Shown: positions 16,975-27,620, counted from the first letter of the stretch. The stretch is 64,000 bases of DNA from Pedobacter jejuensis (GCF_003725795.1 NZ_RBEE01000023.1:611543-675542), one strand, 5' to 3'. Numbers and translations are program-made. Notes: a model not told the origin generated them from the letters alone.

Positions 16975-19900
16975 ATGTTTTCATCTCTAATCAATTCTTC
17001 TACTAATACCTCACTTAATTTAAATGAGTTGATTTATGATGCCGTAAAAACGTATCAGGATGAAATAGCGTTAAGCTTCGGAGATATAACTCTATCCTAT
17101 AAGGATTTAAACAAAAAAGCAAACCAAATAGCTCATTTTTTCATTGCAAATAACATTAAACCTGGTTCAAAAATTGCAATTTCTACAGAGCGTTCTATTG
17201 ATGTAATAGTATGTTTGCTGGCCATCATCAAAACAGGAAGTGCTTATGTTCCTGTTGATATTAGCTACCCAAGGGAAAGAGCAGCATTTGTTTTGGCTAA
17301 TGCAGAAGCAGAACTTTTCCTTATCTCTAAAAAGCATGAAAATAAATACGCTGAATTAAATACAGATATTCTTTTTATAGAAGATTGTTTAGAAAAGAGC
17401 ATAACCCAACCAGATGCTGACTTGCCAATTGAGGCTGATAGAAACAGGCTGATTTATATCCTGCATACCTCAGGTACAACAGGAAACCCAAAAGGTGTTT
17501 GCATGGGTGAAAGTGCATTGGTTAATTTACTCTTGTGGCAAAAGGAAAAATCTTTAGCAAAGGTAAACACCAAAACATTACAATTTTCTCCTCTAAGCTT
17601 TGATGTTTCATTTCAGGAAATTTTTGCAACGTTAATTACAGGCGGAAACTTAATTTTAATTTCTGAAGATGTAAGATTGGATGCATTTATGCTGCTCAAT
17701 TTAATTTCTGAACAAGAAATCAACAGAATTTTTTTACCTTTTGTTGCATTACAATCCATCACAGAAAGCGCATTGGTAAATGGGCTGTATCCACAATCTT
17801 TAAAAGAAGTTATGACAGCTGGCGAACAGCTTAAAGTTACTCCACAGGTTGTAAATTTCTTTGCAAATATTCCAGGGTCAATTTTATACAATCAATATGG
17901 GCCAACAGAAGCTCATGTAGTAACTGAATTGAAGTTATCAGGAAATCCTACCGAATGGCCTGCCCTACCAAATATTGGTAAACCTATTTACAATACAAAC
18001 ATTTTAATTCTAGATGAAAAGCTAAATAAATTACCTGATGGTGAAACCGGAGAATTATGCATTGAAGGTATTTGCCTTGCCGAGGGTTATTTAAATTTAC
18101 CGGAATTAACAAATGAAAAATTTGTTACACAGCCCTCCACTAATAACAGAATTTACAGAACTGGGGATTTAGCTCTGAAACTTGCTGATGGAAACATCGA
18201 ATTTTTGGGCAGAAGAGATTCGCAAATTAAAATAAGAGGTTATCGGGTAGAACTTGGAGAAATCGAAGTAGCCATAGCACAACAAAAAGACATCAGTCAG
18301 GTTGCAGTTCTTTTAAGAGAAGATTTACCTGGCAGGCAAATTTTGGTTGCCTATTTAATTGGCGACCAAACAAATTACCAAGGAAATACATTAAAAGAGC
18401 TGATTGCACATCAATTGCCAGATTATATGATTCCATCGGCGTTTGTATGGCTATCAGAATTTCCTAAAACTACTAGCGGGAAAGTTGATAGAAAACTGCT
18501 TCCGATACCAAGTAGCGAAAGACCAGATTCTAGCATAATTTTTAAAAAACCATCTTCGCAAAAAGAAATAGAACTTGCAGAAGTTTTTAAGCAGCTTTTT
18601 GTTTATGATAGAATTGGTGTAAATGATAATTTCTTCGAACTTGGCGGAAACTCTTTGCTGGCTCAAAAAACAGTTGCCGAGTTAAAATCAAAGTTTAATT
18701 ATATTTTGCCTGTAACTAAACTTTATCAATTTCCAACGGTTGCAGAAATAGTTAAATTTTTAGATAGAAATCCAAACGAAAGCAAATTAAAGCAAGAAAA
18801 TAGCATTTCAGATAATTCAAGAGACATCGCAATTATAGGGATGGCTGCTAAATTTCCTGGTGCAAATACCATCGAAGAATTTTGGAATTTATTAGTAGAA
18901 GGTAGAGAATCAACATCTTTCTTTTCTGAAGCAGAGCTTGATAAAAGCATACCGGATTATTTAAAAAATGATTCTTCTTACGTAAAAGCCAGAGGGATAA
19001 TTGCCGATGCTGATAAATTTGATGCTTCCTTTTTCGGAATAAACCCAAAACTAGCAGAGCTGATGGATCCTCAGCAAAGGGTATTCCTTGAAGTAGCGAA
19101 TGAGGTATTGGAAACTACAGGCTATTTGCCAACAAAGAAAGATGCTGTAATTGGCGTTTTCGCTGGCAACGGTAACAATACATATTATGAAAATAATGTT
19201 TTAAGCCATCCTGATTTAATTGAAAACCAAGGGAAAACACAGGTCTTATCTGTAAATGATAAAGATTATCTTGCATCTCGAACGGCCTATCATTTAAACT
19301 TAAAAGGCCCGGCAGTTAGTGTAAATTCTGCTTGTTCAACTTCGTTATTAGCCGTTGCAACTGCAGTTAATAGTTTACGAGCCAACCAGTGCGAAATTGC
19401 TATTGCAGGCGGTTCTAGCATTACTGCGCCAATAAATAGCGGCCATATCTATCAAGAAGGTAGCATGTTAAGTGCAGATGGACATTGCACACCTTTTGAT
19501 AATAATTCTACAGGAACGGTTTTTAGTGATGGTGTTGGAGCCGTTTTATTAAAGAAATTAGATGCAGCCATAAAAGATGGTGATAAAATCTACGCCGTAA
19601 TTAAAGGTGTTGGTGTAAACAATGACGGTTTTGCTAAAAGTAGTTTTACAGCACCAAGTAGCGAAGGTCAAGCTGGAGCAATAAGTGCTGCGATTTCAGA
19701 TGCAGGTATTAGTGCATCTGAAATTAGTTACGTGGAAGCTCACGGAACCGCCACACCAATTGGCGACCCCATTGAATTTGAAGGTTTAGTTGATGCTTTT
19801 GGCTTGCAAACTGAAAAGCAATATTGTGCAATTGGTTCTGTTAAAAGCAATTTTGGTCACCTAACACATGCTGCAGGCGTTGCCGGATTGATTAAAACAT

Positions 19901-22900
19901 CTTTAGCACTAACTTATAAAAAAATCCCTGCATCACTTGGATATAAAACCCCAAATCATAACATTGATTTTTCTAGAAGTCCTTTTTATGTAAATACACA
20001 ACTTACTGATTGGCAAAATAAAAATCGAATTGCCGGTGTGAGTTCTTTTGGCGTTGGTGGTACAAATGTTCATGTAATTGTTGAAGAATATAAAAATGTT
20101 GAACAGGAAGCTTCTAAAACAAAGCCAGCTGAGTTAATTACTTGGTCTGCAAATTCTGTAACTAGCAGAGAAAACTATGCAAAAGCATTAAATACTTGGC
20201 TAACTGATAAACCGGACCAAATACTTGCTGATGTTTCTTACACGCTACAAAAAACCCGAACAGATTTCAATTACCGAAGTTTTGTAGTTTCGGATTCTGT
20301 TAACCAATCAAAAGAATTATTAGCACAGAATAATATACACAACAGCAATACTTTAACCGAAATTCCTGAAGAAATTGTATTTACTTTTCCAGGCCAAGGT
20401 GCACAGTATTTAAACATGGGTTTATCAATTTATAACGAAGAACCGGTGTACAAAGCTGCAATTGATGAATGTGCCGGAATTCTGAAACGCTATATTGATA
20501 GAGACATTAGAACTGTTATTTATCCTGAAGAAATAAATGAACTTTCGAATGCAAATATAAAAGATACAAAATATACCCAACCCGCACTTTTCGTTACCGA
20601 ATATGCTTTAGCTAAACTTTGGATAAGTTGGGGAATTAATCCAACTAAATTATGCGGACATAGCATTGGCGAATATGTTGCCGCACATTTAGCAGGCATA
20701 TTTTCTTTAGAAGATGGTTTAAAATTGGTGGCAAACCGAGGCCTCCTAATAAGCAAATTGCCAGCAGGTGCCATGCTTTCTGTTAGAGAAAATAGTGACG
20801 TAGTTAAAGGTTTGTTATTTGGCGAACTATCTATTGCTGCCATAAATAGCCCTAAAGTATGTGTTGTTGCAGGTTCATTTGAACAAATTGCCGAATTGGC
20901 CCAAATATTAGATAGAGCAGAAATTGCTAATAAGCCTTTGCTTACCAGCCATGCTTTTCATTCATCAATGATGGACCCAATATTGAGTGATTTCATGGAA
21001 ATTGTATCTCAAATAACCTTATCCATTCCCGATAAAGAAATTATATCAACCGTAACAGGTCATACGTTAACTGAAAACGAAGCATTAAGTATTGATTATT
21101 GGACAAATCATTTAAGACAAACTGTTCAATTTTCAAAAGCAATAGAAACAATACTTGATAGTGATAATGCTGTTTTTATAGAAATTGGTCCAGGAACGGT
21201 AACAAGTGCTTTAACTAAACAAATTGCTGCTGCTAAATCTACCAAAGCTATTGTACTATCAAGCTTAAGCAATAAGGAAAACGAATATGCTTCCCTCCTG
21301 CATGCTTTAGGCCAATTGTGGCTTAACGGCATAACTCCAGATTGGCAAAGTTTTTATGCTGAACAATCAAGAAAGATAATCAATATACCAACCTATCAAT
21401 TCGATAAAACAAGATATTGGGTTGAACCTTTGGCCACTAAAACCTTTGCAAAAGAACAGACTATTCTAAAAGATGAATCGCCTGAAATTATCCCTCTAAA
21501 TACGAATGAGATGAGAATTACCAACCTGACAACTAAAGTAAAACGAATATTAGAAGATGCATCAGGTATTGAAATTAATGAACTCGATTCGGGAAGAAAT
21601 TTCCTTGAATTGGGTTTAGACTCTTTACTATTAACCCAAGTTGCAATTTCTTTAAAACGTGAATTTAACTTACCAATTACCTTCAGAAAATTAAATGAAG
21701 AATATCCATCGGTAGAATCATTAGTTAAATATTTAAATGAGAACACTCCACAGGATACTCCATTACCTGTTTCTAGTCAAAATAATCATCAATTTGCAGC
21801 TAACACTACATCTTCATTTAACTATTCTCAACAGAACAACCATAATTCTGTAGGTAATGATAGTGCATTAAGTCTAATCGCTCAGCAACTAGAAATACTT
21901 TCAAAGCAAATACTATTAATGCAAGGACAAACGCCTACAAATAATGTACCTGTTCAACAAACTATCTTAAACAACAATAATAATCACAGCCTGGCAAAAG
22001 CTATAGATGCTGATTTATCGGCTGAGGAAAAGGCAGAAATTAAAAAACCTTTCGGAGCTACGCCGAGAATTGAACGTCAATCGAATGATTTAAATCAAAA
22101 ACAATTAAATTTTATCTCAAATTTGACCGAACGGTACAATAAAAAAACAGTTAAAAGTAAAGAATACACAAAGAATAGCAGGTCGTACATGGCCGACCCT
22201 AGAGTTGTTTCAGGCTTTAGGCCAGCAACTAAAGAACTCATTTACCCAATCGTCGTAAATAAATCGAGTGGAAGTAAATTATGGGATATTGATGGAAATG
22301 AATACATCGATGCTTTAAATGGATTTGGATCGAACATGTTAGGTTATCAGCCTGATGTGATTAAGACTGCCATGCATGAACAAATTGAAAAAGGTTATGA
22401 AGTTGGTCCTCAACACGAATTGGCGGCAGAAGTTAGTAAATTAATCTGCGAATTTACCGGATTTGATAGGGCTGCACTTTGTAGTACGGGTTCTGAAGCG
22501 GTTTTAGGCTGTATTCGTATTGCCAGAACAGTAACAGCCCGTTCGTTAATTGTTTCTTTCACAGGTTCATATCATGGCATCAATGACGAAGTATTGGTAA
22601 GAGGAACGAAAAAATTAAAGTCGTTTCCAGCAGCTGCAGGTATTATGCCTGAGGCCGTTCAAAACATTTTGGTTCTAGATTACGGAACCGATGAATCTTT
22701 AGCAATTATTAAAGACCGAGCAAACGAAATTGCAGCAGTGCTGGTAGAGCCTGTACAAAGCAGAAGGCCAGAATTTGTGCCAATAGAATTTTTAAAAAAG
22801 GTAAGACAAATCACAACTGATGCTGGTATTCCATTAATCTTTGATGAAGTAATCACTGGTTTTAGAATGCATCCAGGTGGTGCACAAGCATTATTTGGCA

Positions 22901-23598
22901 TAAAGGCTGACCTCGCATCATACGGTAAAGTTATTGGAGCAGGTGTACCAATTGGCGTAATTGCTGGTAACAGCAATTTAATGGATGCATTAGATGGCGG
23001 TAACTGGGAATATGGTGATGGTTCATATCCAGAAATTGGTGTAACCTATTTTGCCGGAACATTTGTAAGGCATCCATTAGCGCTTGCATCTGCAAAGGCA
23101 TCGTTAAATTACATGAAAGAAAAAGGTCCTTCTTTGCAACAAGATTTAAACGATAAAGGTGCTTACTTAGCAAAAGCAGTTAATGCAGAATTTGATAAAA
23201 GACAACTACCAATTTATGTAGCAAATTATGGTTCGCTATGGAAAGTAAAATATTATGAAGAAATACCATACAGCGAATTGATGTTTGTTTTGATGCGTGA
23301 AAAAGGAATTCATGTGTTGGATGGTTTTCCTTGTTTCATTACAGAAACATTAACTTACCAAAACATCGATAGCATAATCAGCTGCTTTGTAGAAAGTATG
23401 GATGAAATGATTGAAGCAGGATTTTTTCCATCAGTAAATAAAGTAAATAATAATTTTAAGATTGATGAGGTGGTTGTTGATAAAAATAACCCACCAGTTA
23501 CGGGCGCCAAACTTGGTAAAGATAGAGAAGGAAATCCTGCCTGGTTCGTGCAGGATTCAAATCAAGAGGGAAAATATCTTCAGGTTAAACTTAGCTAA
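16975..23598 (+). CDS. Hybrid NRPS-PKS megasynthase A-PCP-KS-AT-ACP-aminotransferase
   Basis: This 2207-residue assembly-line protein loads an amino acid, extends it with malonate and aminates the product. Domains in order: adenylation (about 10-510; LHTSGTTGNPKG from residue 163, SGK Lys503); PCP (Ser560 in LGGNSL); ketosynthase (from 616; Cys787, His923, His962 intact); acyltransferase (about 1134-1430; Ser1230 in GHSIGE, and HAFH at 1326-1329, the malonyl signature); ACP (Ser1550 in LGLDSL); Gln/Asn-rich linker (about 1590-1690); class III PLP aminotransferase (about 1735-2155; Asp1957, Lys1985). There is no condensation, ketoreductase or dehydratase domain, so it is a loading module leaving a beta-ketone for transamination, as in the mycosubtilin and microginin synthases. 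The adenylation pocket reads D210 V211 Q214 F253 M280 A282 Q307 V315 V316 K503, which is proline-like with two deviations. The tail (from about 2172) is the linker normally preceding a C domain. Its stop overlaps the next ATG (TAATG). Confidence 0.95.
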   Translation: MFSSLINSSTNTSLNLNELIYDAVKTYQDEIALSFGDITLSYKDLNKKANQIAHFFIANNIKPGSKIAISTERSIDVIVCLLAIIKTGSAYVPVDISYPRERAAFVLANAEAELFLISKKHENKYAELNTDILFIEDCLEKSITQPDADLPIEADRNRLIYILHTSGTTGNPKGVCMGESALVNLLLWQKEKSLAKVNTKTLQFSPLSFDVSFQEIFATLITGGNLILISEDVRLDAFMLLNLISEQEINRIFLPFVALQSITESALVNGLYPQSLKEVMTAGEQLKVTPQVVNFFANIPGSILYNQYGPTEAHVVTELKLSGNPTEWPALPNIGKPIYNTNILILDEKLNKLPDGETGELCIEGICLAEGYLNLPELTNEKFVTQPSTNNRIYRTGDLALKLADGNIEFLGRRDSQIKIRGYRVELGEIEVAIAQQKDISQVAVLLREDLPGRQILVAYLIGDQTNYQGNTLKELIAHQLPDYMIPSAFVWLSEFPKTTSGKVDRKLLPIPSSERPDSSIIFKKPSSQKEIELAEVFKQLFVYDRIGVNDNFFELGGNSLLAQKTVAELKSKFNYILPVTKLYQFPTVAEIVKFLDRNPNESKLKQENSISDNSRDIAIIGMAAKFPGANTIEEFWNLLVEGRESTSFFSEAELDKSIPDYLKNDSSYVKARGIIADADKFDASFFGINPKLAELMDPQQRVFLEVANEVLETTGYLPTKKDAVIGVFAGNGNNTYYENNVLSHPDLIENQGKTQVLSVNDKDYLASRTAYHLNLKGPAVSVNSACSTSLLAVATAVNSLRANQCEIAIAGGSSITAPINSGHIYQEGSMLSADGHCTPFDNNSTGTVFSDGVGAVLLKKLDAAIKDGDKIYAVIKGVGVNNDGFAKSSFTAPSSEGQAGAISAAISDAGISASEISYVEAHGTATPIGDPIEFEGLVDAFGLQTEKQYCAIGSVKSNFGHLTHAAGVAGLIKTSLALTYKKIPASLGYKTPNHNIDFSRSPFYVNTQLTDWQNKNRIAGVSSFGVGGTNVHVIVEEYKNVEQEASKTKPAELITWSANSVTSRENYAKALNTWLTDKPDQILADVSYTLQKTRTDFNYRSFVVSDSVNQSKELLAQNNIHNSNTLTEIPEEIVFTFPGQGAQYLNMGLSIYNEEPVYKAAIDECAGILKRYIDRDIRTVIYPEEINELSNANIKDTKYTQPALFVTEYALAKLWISWGINPTKLCGHSIGEYVAAHLAGIFSLEDGLKLVANRGLLISKLPAGAMLSVRENSDVVKGLLFGELSIAAINSPKVCVVAGSFEQIAELAQILDRAEIANKPLLTSHAFHSSMMDPILSDFMEIVSQITLSIPDKEIISTVTGHTLTENEALSIDYWTNHLRQTVQFSKAIETILDSDNAVFIEIGPGTVTSALTKQIAAAKSTKAIVLSSLSNKENEYASLLHALGQLWLNGITPDWQSFYAEQSRKIINIPTYQFDKTRYWVEPLATKTFAKEQTILKDESPEIIPLNTNEMRITNLTTKVKRILEDASGIEINELDSGRNFLELGLDSLLLTQVAISLKREFNLPITFRKLNEEYPSVESLVKYLNENTPQDTPLPVSSQNNHQFAANTTSSFNYSQQNNHNSVGNDSALSLIAQQLEILSKQILLMQGQTPTNNVPVQQTILNNNNNHSLAKAIDADLSAEEKAEIKKPFGATPRIERQSNDLNQKQLNFISNLTERYNKKTVKSKEYTKNSRSYMADPRVVSGFRPATKELIYPIVVNKSSGSKLWDIDGNEYIDALNGFGSNMLGYQPDVIKTAMHEQIEKGYEVGPQHELAAEVSKLICEFTGFDRAALCSTGSEAVLGCIRIARTVTARSLIVSFTGSYHGINDEVLVRGTKKLKSFPAAAGIMPEAVQNILVLDYGTDESLAIIKDRANEIAAVLVEPVQSRRPEFVPIEFLKKVRQITTDAGIPLIFDEVITGFRMHPGGAQALFGIKADLASYGKVIGAGVPIGVIAGNSNLMDALDGGNWEYGDGSYPEIGVTYFAGTFVRHPLALASAKASLNYMKEKGPSLQQDLNDKGAYLAKAVNAEFDKRQLPIYVANYGSLWKVKYYEEIPYSELMFVLMREKGIHVLDGFPCFITETLTYQNIDSIISCFVESMDEMIEAGFFPSVNKVNNNFKIDEVVVDKNNPPVTGAKLGKDREGNPAWFVQDSNQEGKYLQVKLS

Positions 23599-26500
23599 TG
23601 AAAATGGCAGAGGCTAACTTAATTGAAGTAGATTTTAACCCTTTTGAAGAGGGAAAAGAAATTGAAAAAGTTATTATTTTAAATGAATCTCAAAAAGAGA
23701 TTTGGTTATCATGCATCATCGGTGGCGATGCAGCAAGTTTAGCATATAACGAATCTGTTTCTTTAAATTTAAGTGGTCGATTTAACTTCGCGGCTTTCCA
23801 AGAAGCTGTAAATATGGTTACTGCTCGTCATGAAGCATTAAGATCAACAATTTCTAAAGATGGCGAGAACTTAATTGTTTACAATCAGGTAGATGACCAA
23901 ATTATTTTTAATGATTTTTCCCATATTGATTCAGCTCGGATAAAAGAAGAACTAAAAGCTTTTGTACAAAATGAGATTAGTATTCCTTTTCAACTTTACG
24001 ATGGTCCGTTATTTAAATTATTTGTTCATAAACTTGATGACGAAACACATTACTTTACCATAATCATTCATCATATTATTGGAGATGGCTGGTCGCTAGG
24101 AATTATTCTCGAAGATTTAAGCAATTGCTACAATGCTTGCTTAGGCGGAATTAAATCTAAACTTCAAGCTCCAGATCAAATAAGTACCTATGCAATTGAG
24201 CAGGTAGCTTTTAGTCGCACAAAAGAATATATTCAAACACAAGAATTTTGGCTTAATCTATTTAAAGATGATGTTCCTGTATTAGATATGCCTCTGGATT
24301 TTAGCCGTCCAACAACCAGAACTTACCAGGGTAAAAGAAATGATTATGTAGTAGATGCTAAACTTTATGATTCAGTTAAAAGCCTGTCAGTCAAATCAAA
24401 AAGTAGTGTTGTATCTACCTTAATTGCTGCGTTTGAAGTTTTTTTGTATAACCAAACCGGACAGGAAGATATAGTTTTGGGTTTACCAGCAGCTGGGCAA
24501 TTGGCATCTGAAAATTTAAATTTAATTGGTCATTGTGTTAATCTATTGCCATTACGTAGTAAAATAGACCCAAATGTTTCATTTATAAATTACTTATTAA
24601 AAAGAAAAAATGAAATACTGGATGCTTATGACCATCAGCGATTAACTTTTAGCGAATTATTAAAAAAGTTAAATATTAAAAGGAACAAAGCCAATATCCC
24701 ATTGGTTCCTGTTGTTTTCAATGTTGATAGAGGCATGGATGATGCTGTTAATTTTTCAGGCTTAAGGCATCAAATTATATCAAATCCTAGAGTATCGCAA
24801 ACCTTCGAAATTTCATTAAATGTTAATGGCTCAAAAGATTCGATGATTTTTGAATGGGCTTATAATACACAGCTATTTACTTCTGAAACGATAAATAGAA
24901 TGATGAATGATTTCGTTTCATTGCTTACAGTTATTTCCGATAATCCTGATACGTTAATTGCTGATACTGTTTCAAATGTAAATCCCTTTCCAAACATAAC
25001 ACCATCAAGCCTAAATTTCCCTCAAAACCTTACCATCCTCGATTTATTTGAAAATGTAGTAACAATCAAAGCTAACAACATTGCTGTTGTATGCGAAGGT
25101 AAATCGCTATCCTACAAAGAATTAAATATAAAGGCTAATCAACTCGCTCATTATATATTAAACAAAGGTTTACCAAAAAATGGACTAATTCCAATTTGCA
25201 TACATCCATCTTTGGAAACGGTTATAGGGATATTCGGAATATTAAAAGCAGGTTGTGCTTATGTTCCAATAGATCCGGAATATCCTATTTGCCGCATTAA
25301 GATCATTACTGATGAAATAAACTCTAAACTCATCATTGGCGACGGCGTAACTGCTAAAAAACTCAATGAATTACCAGCTCTAGAAATAATTGCCATAGAT
25401 GATCATACAGCTCCTGCCTGGAAAGAAAACTCATCAAAACCATCGTTAGTTTCTGATCCCGATTCTCTAGCTTATATCATCTATACTTCCGGTTCAACAG
25501 GAAACCCAAAAGGTGTTATGATTCAGCACATTGCATTAACTGATTACCTATTTGGCTTAAGAAATAAAATCCCTGGTTTAGAAGGGTGCATAAGTTTTGC
25601 ACTTGGTTCTGCAATTTCAACCGATTTGGGCAATACTACCCTATTTAGTGCGCTAACATTAGGTGCTCAACTTCATATTTTCGCAAAAGACAGATTCAAC
25701 AACGCCGATTATATTCATCAGTATTTTATTAATAATCCAATTGATTTTCTGAAAATTGTTCCCTCTCAATGGAAGTTTTTAATGTCTCAAAAGCGATTAT
25801 TAGCACCGCATAAGATTTTAATGTTTGGTGGTGAAGCATTGCCTGCAGAATACATCAAGCTAATAAAAGCCTCAAATGCATCTTGCCAAATTGTGAACCA
25901 TTATGGTCCAACAGAAACCACAATAGGTAAATTGATTCATTTGGTTGATAAAAATTATGATTATCCCGTAATTATTCCAATTGGAAGACCATTTTCAAAT
26001 GCATCTATATATGTATTAAATAAAAATTTAAAAATTTGTCCAATCGGTGTTCCTGGCGAACTTTATATTGGTGGTTTAGGTCTGGCAAAAGGGTATCTTA
26101 ATAATGATGGACTCACTGATAGCGTATTCATAAAAAACCCGAATAACAGGAATGAAGAAAAGATTTATAAAACCGGCGACTTGGTTAAATGGTTAGCCAG
26201 CGGTGATATAGAATACTTAGGAAGAATTGACGACCAGATTAAAATTAGAGGCAATAGAATAGAATTGGGTGAAATTCAGAATGCATTACAAAAGCATCAA
26301 AATGTAAAGCAATCTGCGGTTTTTGCAGTAGAAGTTGACCAAAGAGAAAAGGAGTTAGTTGCATATGTTGTGCTGAACAGTAATTTCGATAAAGATGAGA
26401 TAGTTCAGTTTTTAAGAAAGCAACTGCCAGAATACATGGTTCCTAAAATCTTTCTTGAGCTCGATAAACTTCCTTTAACATCAAATGGTAAAGTTGACAG

Positions 26501-27620
26501 AAAGGCACTGCCGGAGTTCAATGCAGGAAATCAGCCAGATATAGAAGGATTTGTCGAGCCACAAAATGAAATACAAACACTTGTTGCGAATATTTGGGCA
26601 AAAAACCTAAATCTTGAAAAAATCAGTATAAAAGACGATTTTTTCGAGCTTGGTGGACACTCTATGATTGCTATAAAAGTTATGGTAGAAATAGAAAAGC
26701 AAACAAATTTGCGATTGCCGCTCTCCATTCTATTTGATAATTCCACTGTAGAAAAATTTGCGCAACAATTAAATAAGTCAAAGCAAGATATCAATTGGGA
26801 TTCTCTAATTCCAATCAAATCATCTGGCACAAAAGCACCTCTATATATTGTTCATGGACAGGGCATGAATATTATTGTATTTAAGCCGTTAGCTAAAGAA
26901 ATAGATCCTGAAAGGCCAATATACGGCTTGCAACCGAAGGGTTTAAATCCTGAAATTGAACCATCCAATACAATCGAAGAAATTGCTGCAGATTATGTTA
27001 ATGAAATTTTAGCTAATAATCCTAACGGACCATATTTACTTATGGGCTACTCATCTGGCGGAACAATTGCATTAGAAATGTCCTACCAAATGGAAAAAAT
27101 AGGCAAAAAGGTTTCATTTCTAGGACTTTTAGATACTTATTTTGATGGAGAAAGTTATATACAATTGGCTAGTGAAAACAATCACAAAGAAATTATAAAT
27201 TGGACATTCAAATTTGTAGGTTTTGGCTTTGTTTATCTATTCAAACATCCAAAAGAATTCCTTCGCCATAAAGTGAGTTTTAGCTTAGGCACCATGTACA
27301 ATATTTATAAAAAAATAAAACCAACTAAAAAAGATTTATCAAACCCAAAATATGTATTAGGCAACATTCAATCTGTACATGCAAAAGCCTTTAAAAAATA
27401 TAAAATCAAAAAATATGATGTAGATGTACATTTATTTAAATCAAATGACATCTTATTAAGCTACGTACCGCATTCAGAAACAAATGGATGGGAACCCTAC
27501 ATCAATGGAAAATTAACTGTAATTGATATTCCGCTTGAACATCTTCAGTTCTTTAAACCTGAATATGTTAAAATTTTGTCAGACCAATTAAATAGAGTTT
27601 TAAAAACCATCGATTACTGA
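23598..27620 (+). CDS. NRPS, condensation-adenylation-PCP-thioesterase
   Basis: This 1340-residue terminal NRPS joins the upstream beta-amino acyl chain to a second amino acid and releases the product. Domains: condensation (about 30-460; HHxxxDG complete at His158, His159, Asp163, Gly164); adenylation (about 475-965); PCP (Ser1022 in LGGHSM); type I thioesterase (about 1070-1330; Ser1152 in GYSSG, likely Asp1179 and His1315). The adenylation pocket reads D676 L677 T680 K719 M742 G744 H768 I776 G777 K965, differing at one position from the classical Asp code, so Asp is predicted. There is no epimerase or methyltransferase domain. The ATG overlaps the stop of the preceding gene by one base, implying translational coupling. 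Whether the thioesterase hydrolyses or cyclises cannot be told. Confidence 0.95.
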   Translation: MKMAEANLIEVDFNPFEEGKEIEKVIILNESQKEIWLSCIIGGDAASLAYNESVSLNLSGRFNFAAFQEAVNMVTARHEALRSTISKDGENLIVYNQVDDQIIFNDFSHIDSARIKEELKAFVQNEISIPFQLYDGPLFKLFVHKLDDETHYFTIIIHHIIGDGWSLGIILEDLSNCYNACLGGIKSKLQAPDQISTYAIEQVAFSRTKEYIQTQEFWLNLFKDDVPVLDMPLDFSRPTTRTYQGKRNDYVVDAKLYDSVKSLSVKSKSSVVSTLIAAFEVFLYNQTGQEDIVLGLPAAGQLASENLNLIGHCVNLLPLRSKIDPNVSFINYLLKRKNEILDAYDHQRLTFSELLKKLNIKRNKANIPLVPVVFNVDRGMDDAVNFSGLRHQIISNPRVSQTFEISLNVNGSKDSMIFEWAYNTQLFTSETINRMMNDFVSLLTVISDNPDTLIADTVSNVNPFPNITPSSLNFPQNLTILDLFENVVTIKANNIAVVCEGKSLSYKELNIKANQLAHYILNKGLPKNGLIPICIHPSLETVIGIFGILKAGCAYVPIDPEYPICRIKIITDEINSKLIIGDGVTAKKLNELPALEIIAIDDHTAPAWKENSSKPSLVSDPDSLAYIIYTSGSTGNPKGVMIQHIALTDYLFGLRNKIPGLEGCISFALGSAISTDLGNTTLFSALTLGAQLHIFAKDRFNNADYIHQYFINNPIDFLKIVPSQWKFLMSQKRLLAPHKILMFGGEALPAEYIKLIKASNASCQIVNHYGPTETTIGKLIHLVDKNYDYPVIIPIGRPFSNASIYVLNKNLKICPIGVPGELYIGGLGLAKGYLNNDGLTDSVFIKNPNNRNEEKIYKTGDLVKWLASGDIEYLGRIDDQIKIRGNRIELGEIQNALQKHQNVKQSAVFAVEVDQREKELVAYVVLNSNFDKDEIVQFLRKQLPEYMVPKIFLELDKLPLTSNGKVDRKALPEFNAGNQPDIEGFVEPQNEIQTLVANIWAKNLNLEKISIKDDFFELGGHSMIAIKVMVEIEKQTNLRLPLSILFDNSTVEKFAQQLNKSKQDINWDSLIPIKSSGTKAPLYIVHGQGMNIIVFKPLAKEIDPERPIYGLQPKGLNPEIEPSNTIEEIAADYVNEILANNPNGPYLLMGYSSGGTIALEMSYQMEKIGKKVSFLGLLDTYFDGESYIQLASENNHKEIINWTFKFVGFGFVYLFKHPKEFLRHKVSFSLGTMYNIYKKIKPTKKDLSNPKYVLGNIQSVHAKAFKKYKIKKYDVDVHLFKSNDILLSYVPHSETNGWEPYINGKLTVIDIPLEHLQFFKPEYVKILSDQLNRVLKTIDY

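Noticed and set aside
23590..23610. Frameshift between the two synthase genes
   Set aside because: Both frames are intact: the stop and ATG overlap cleanly, and the second protein begins with a short leader before a complete C domain.
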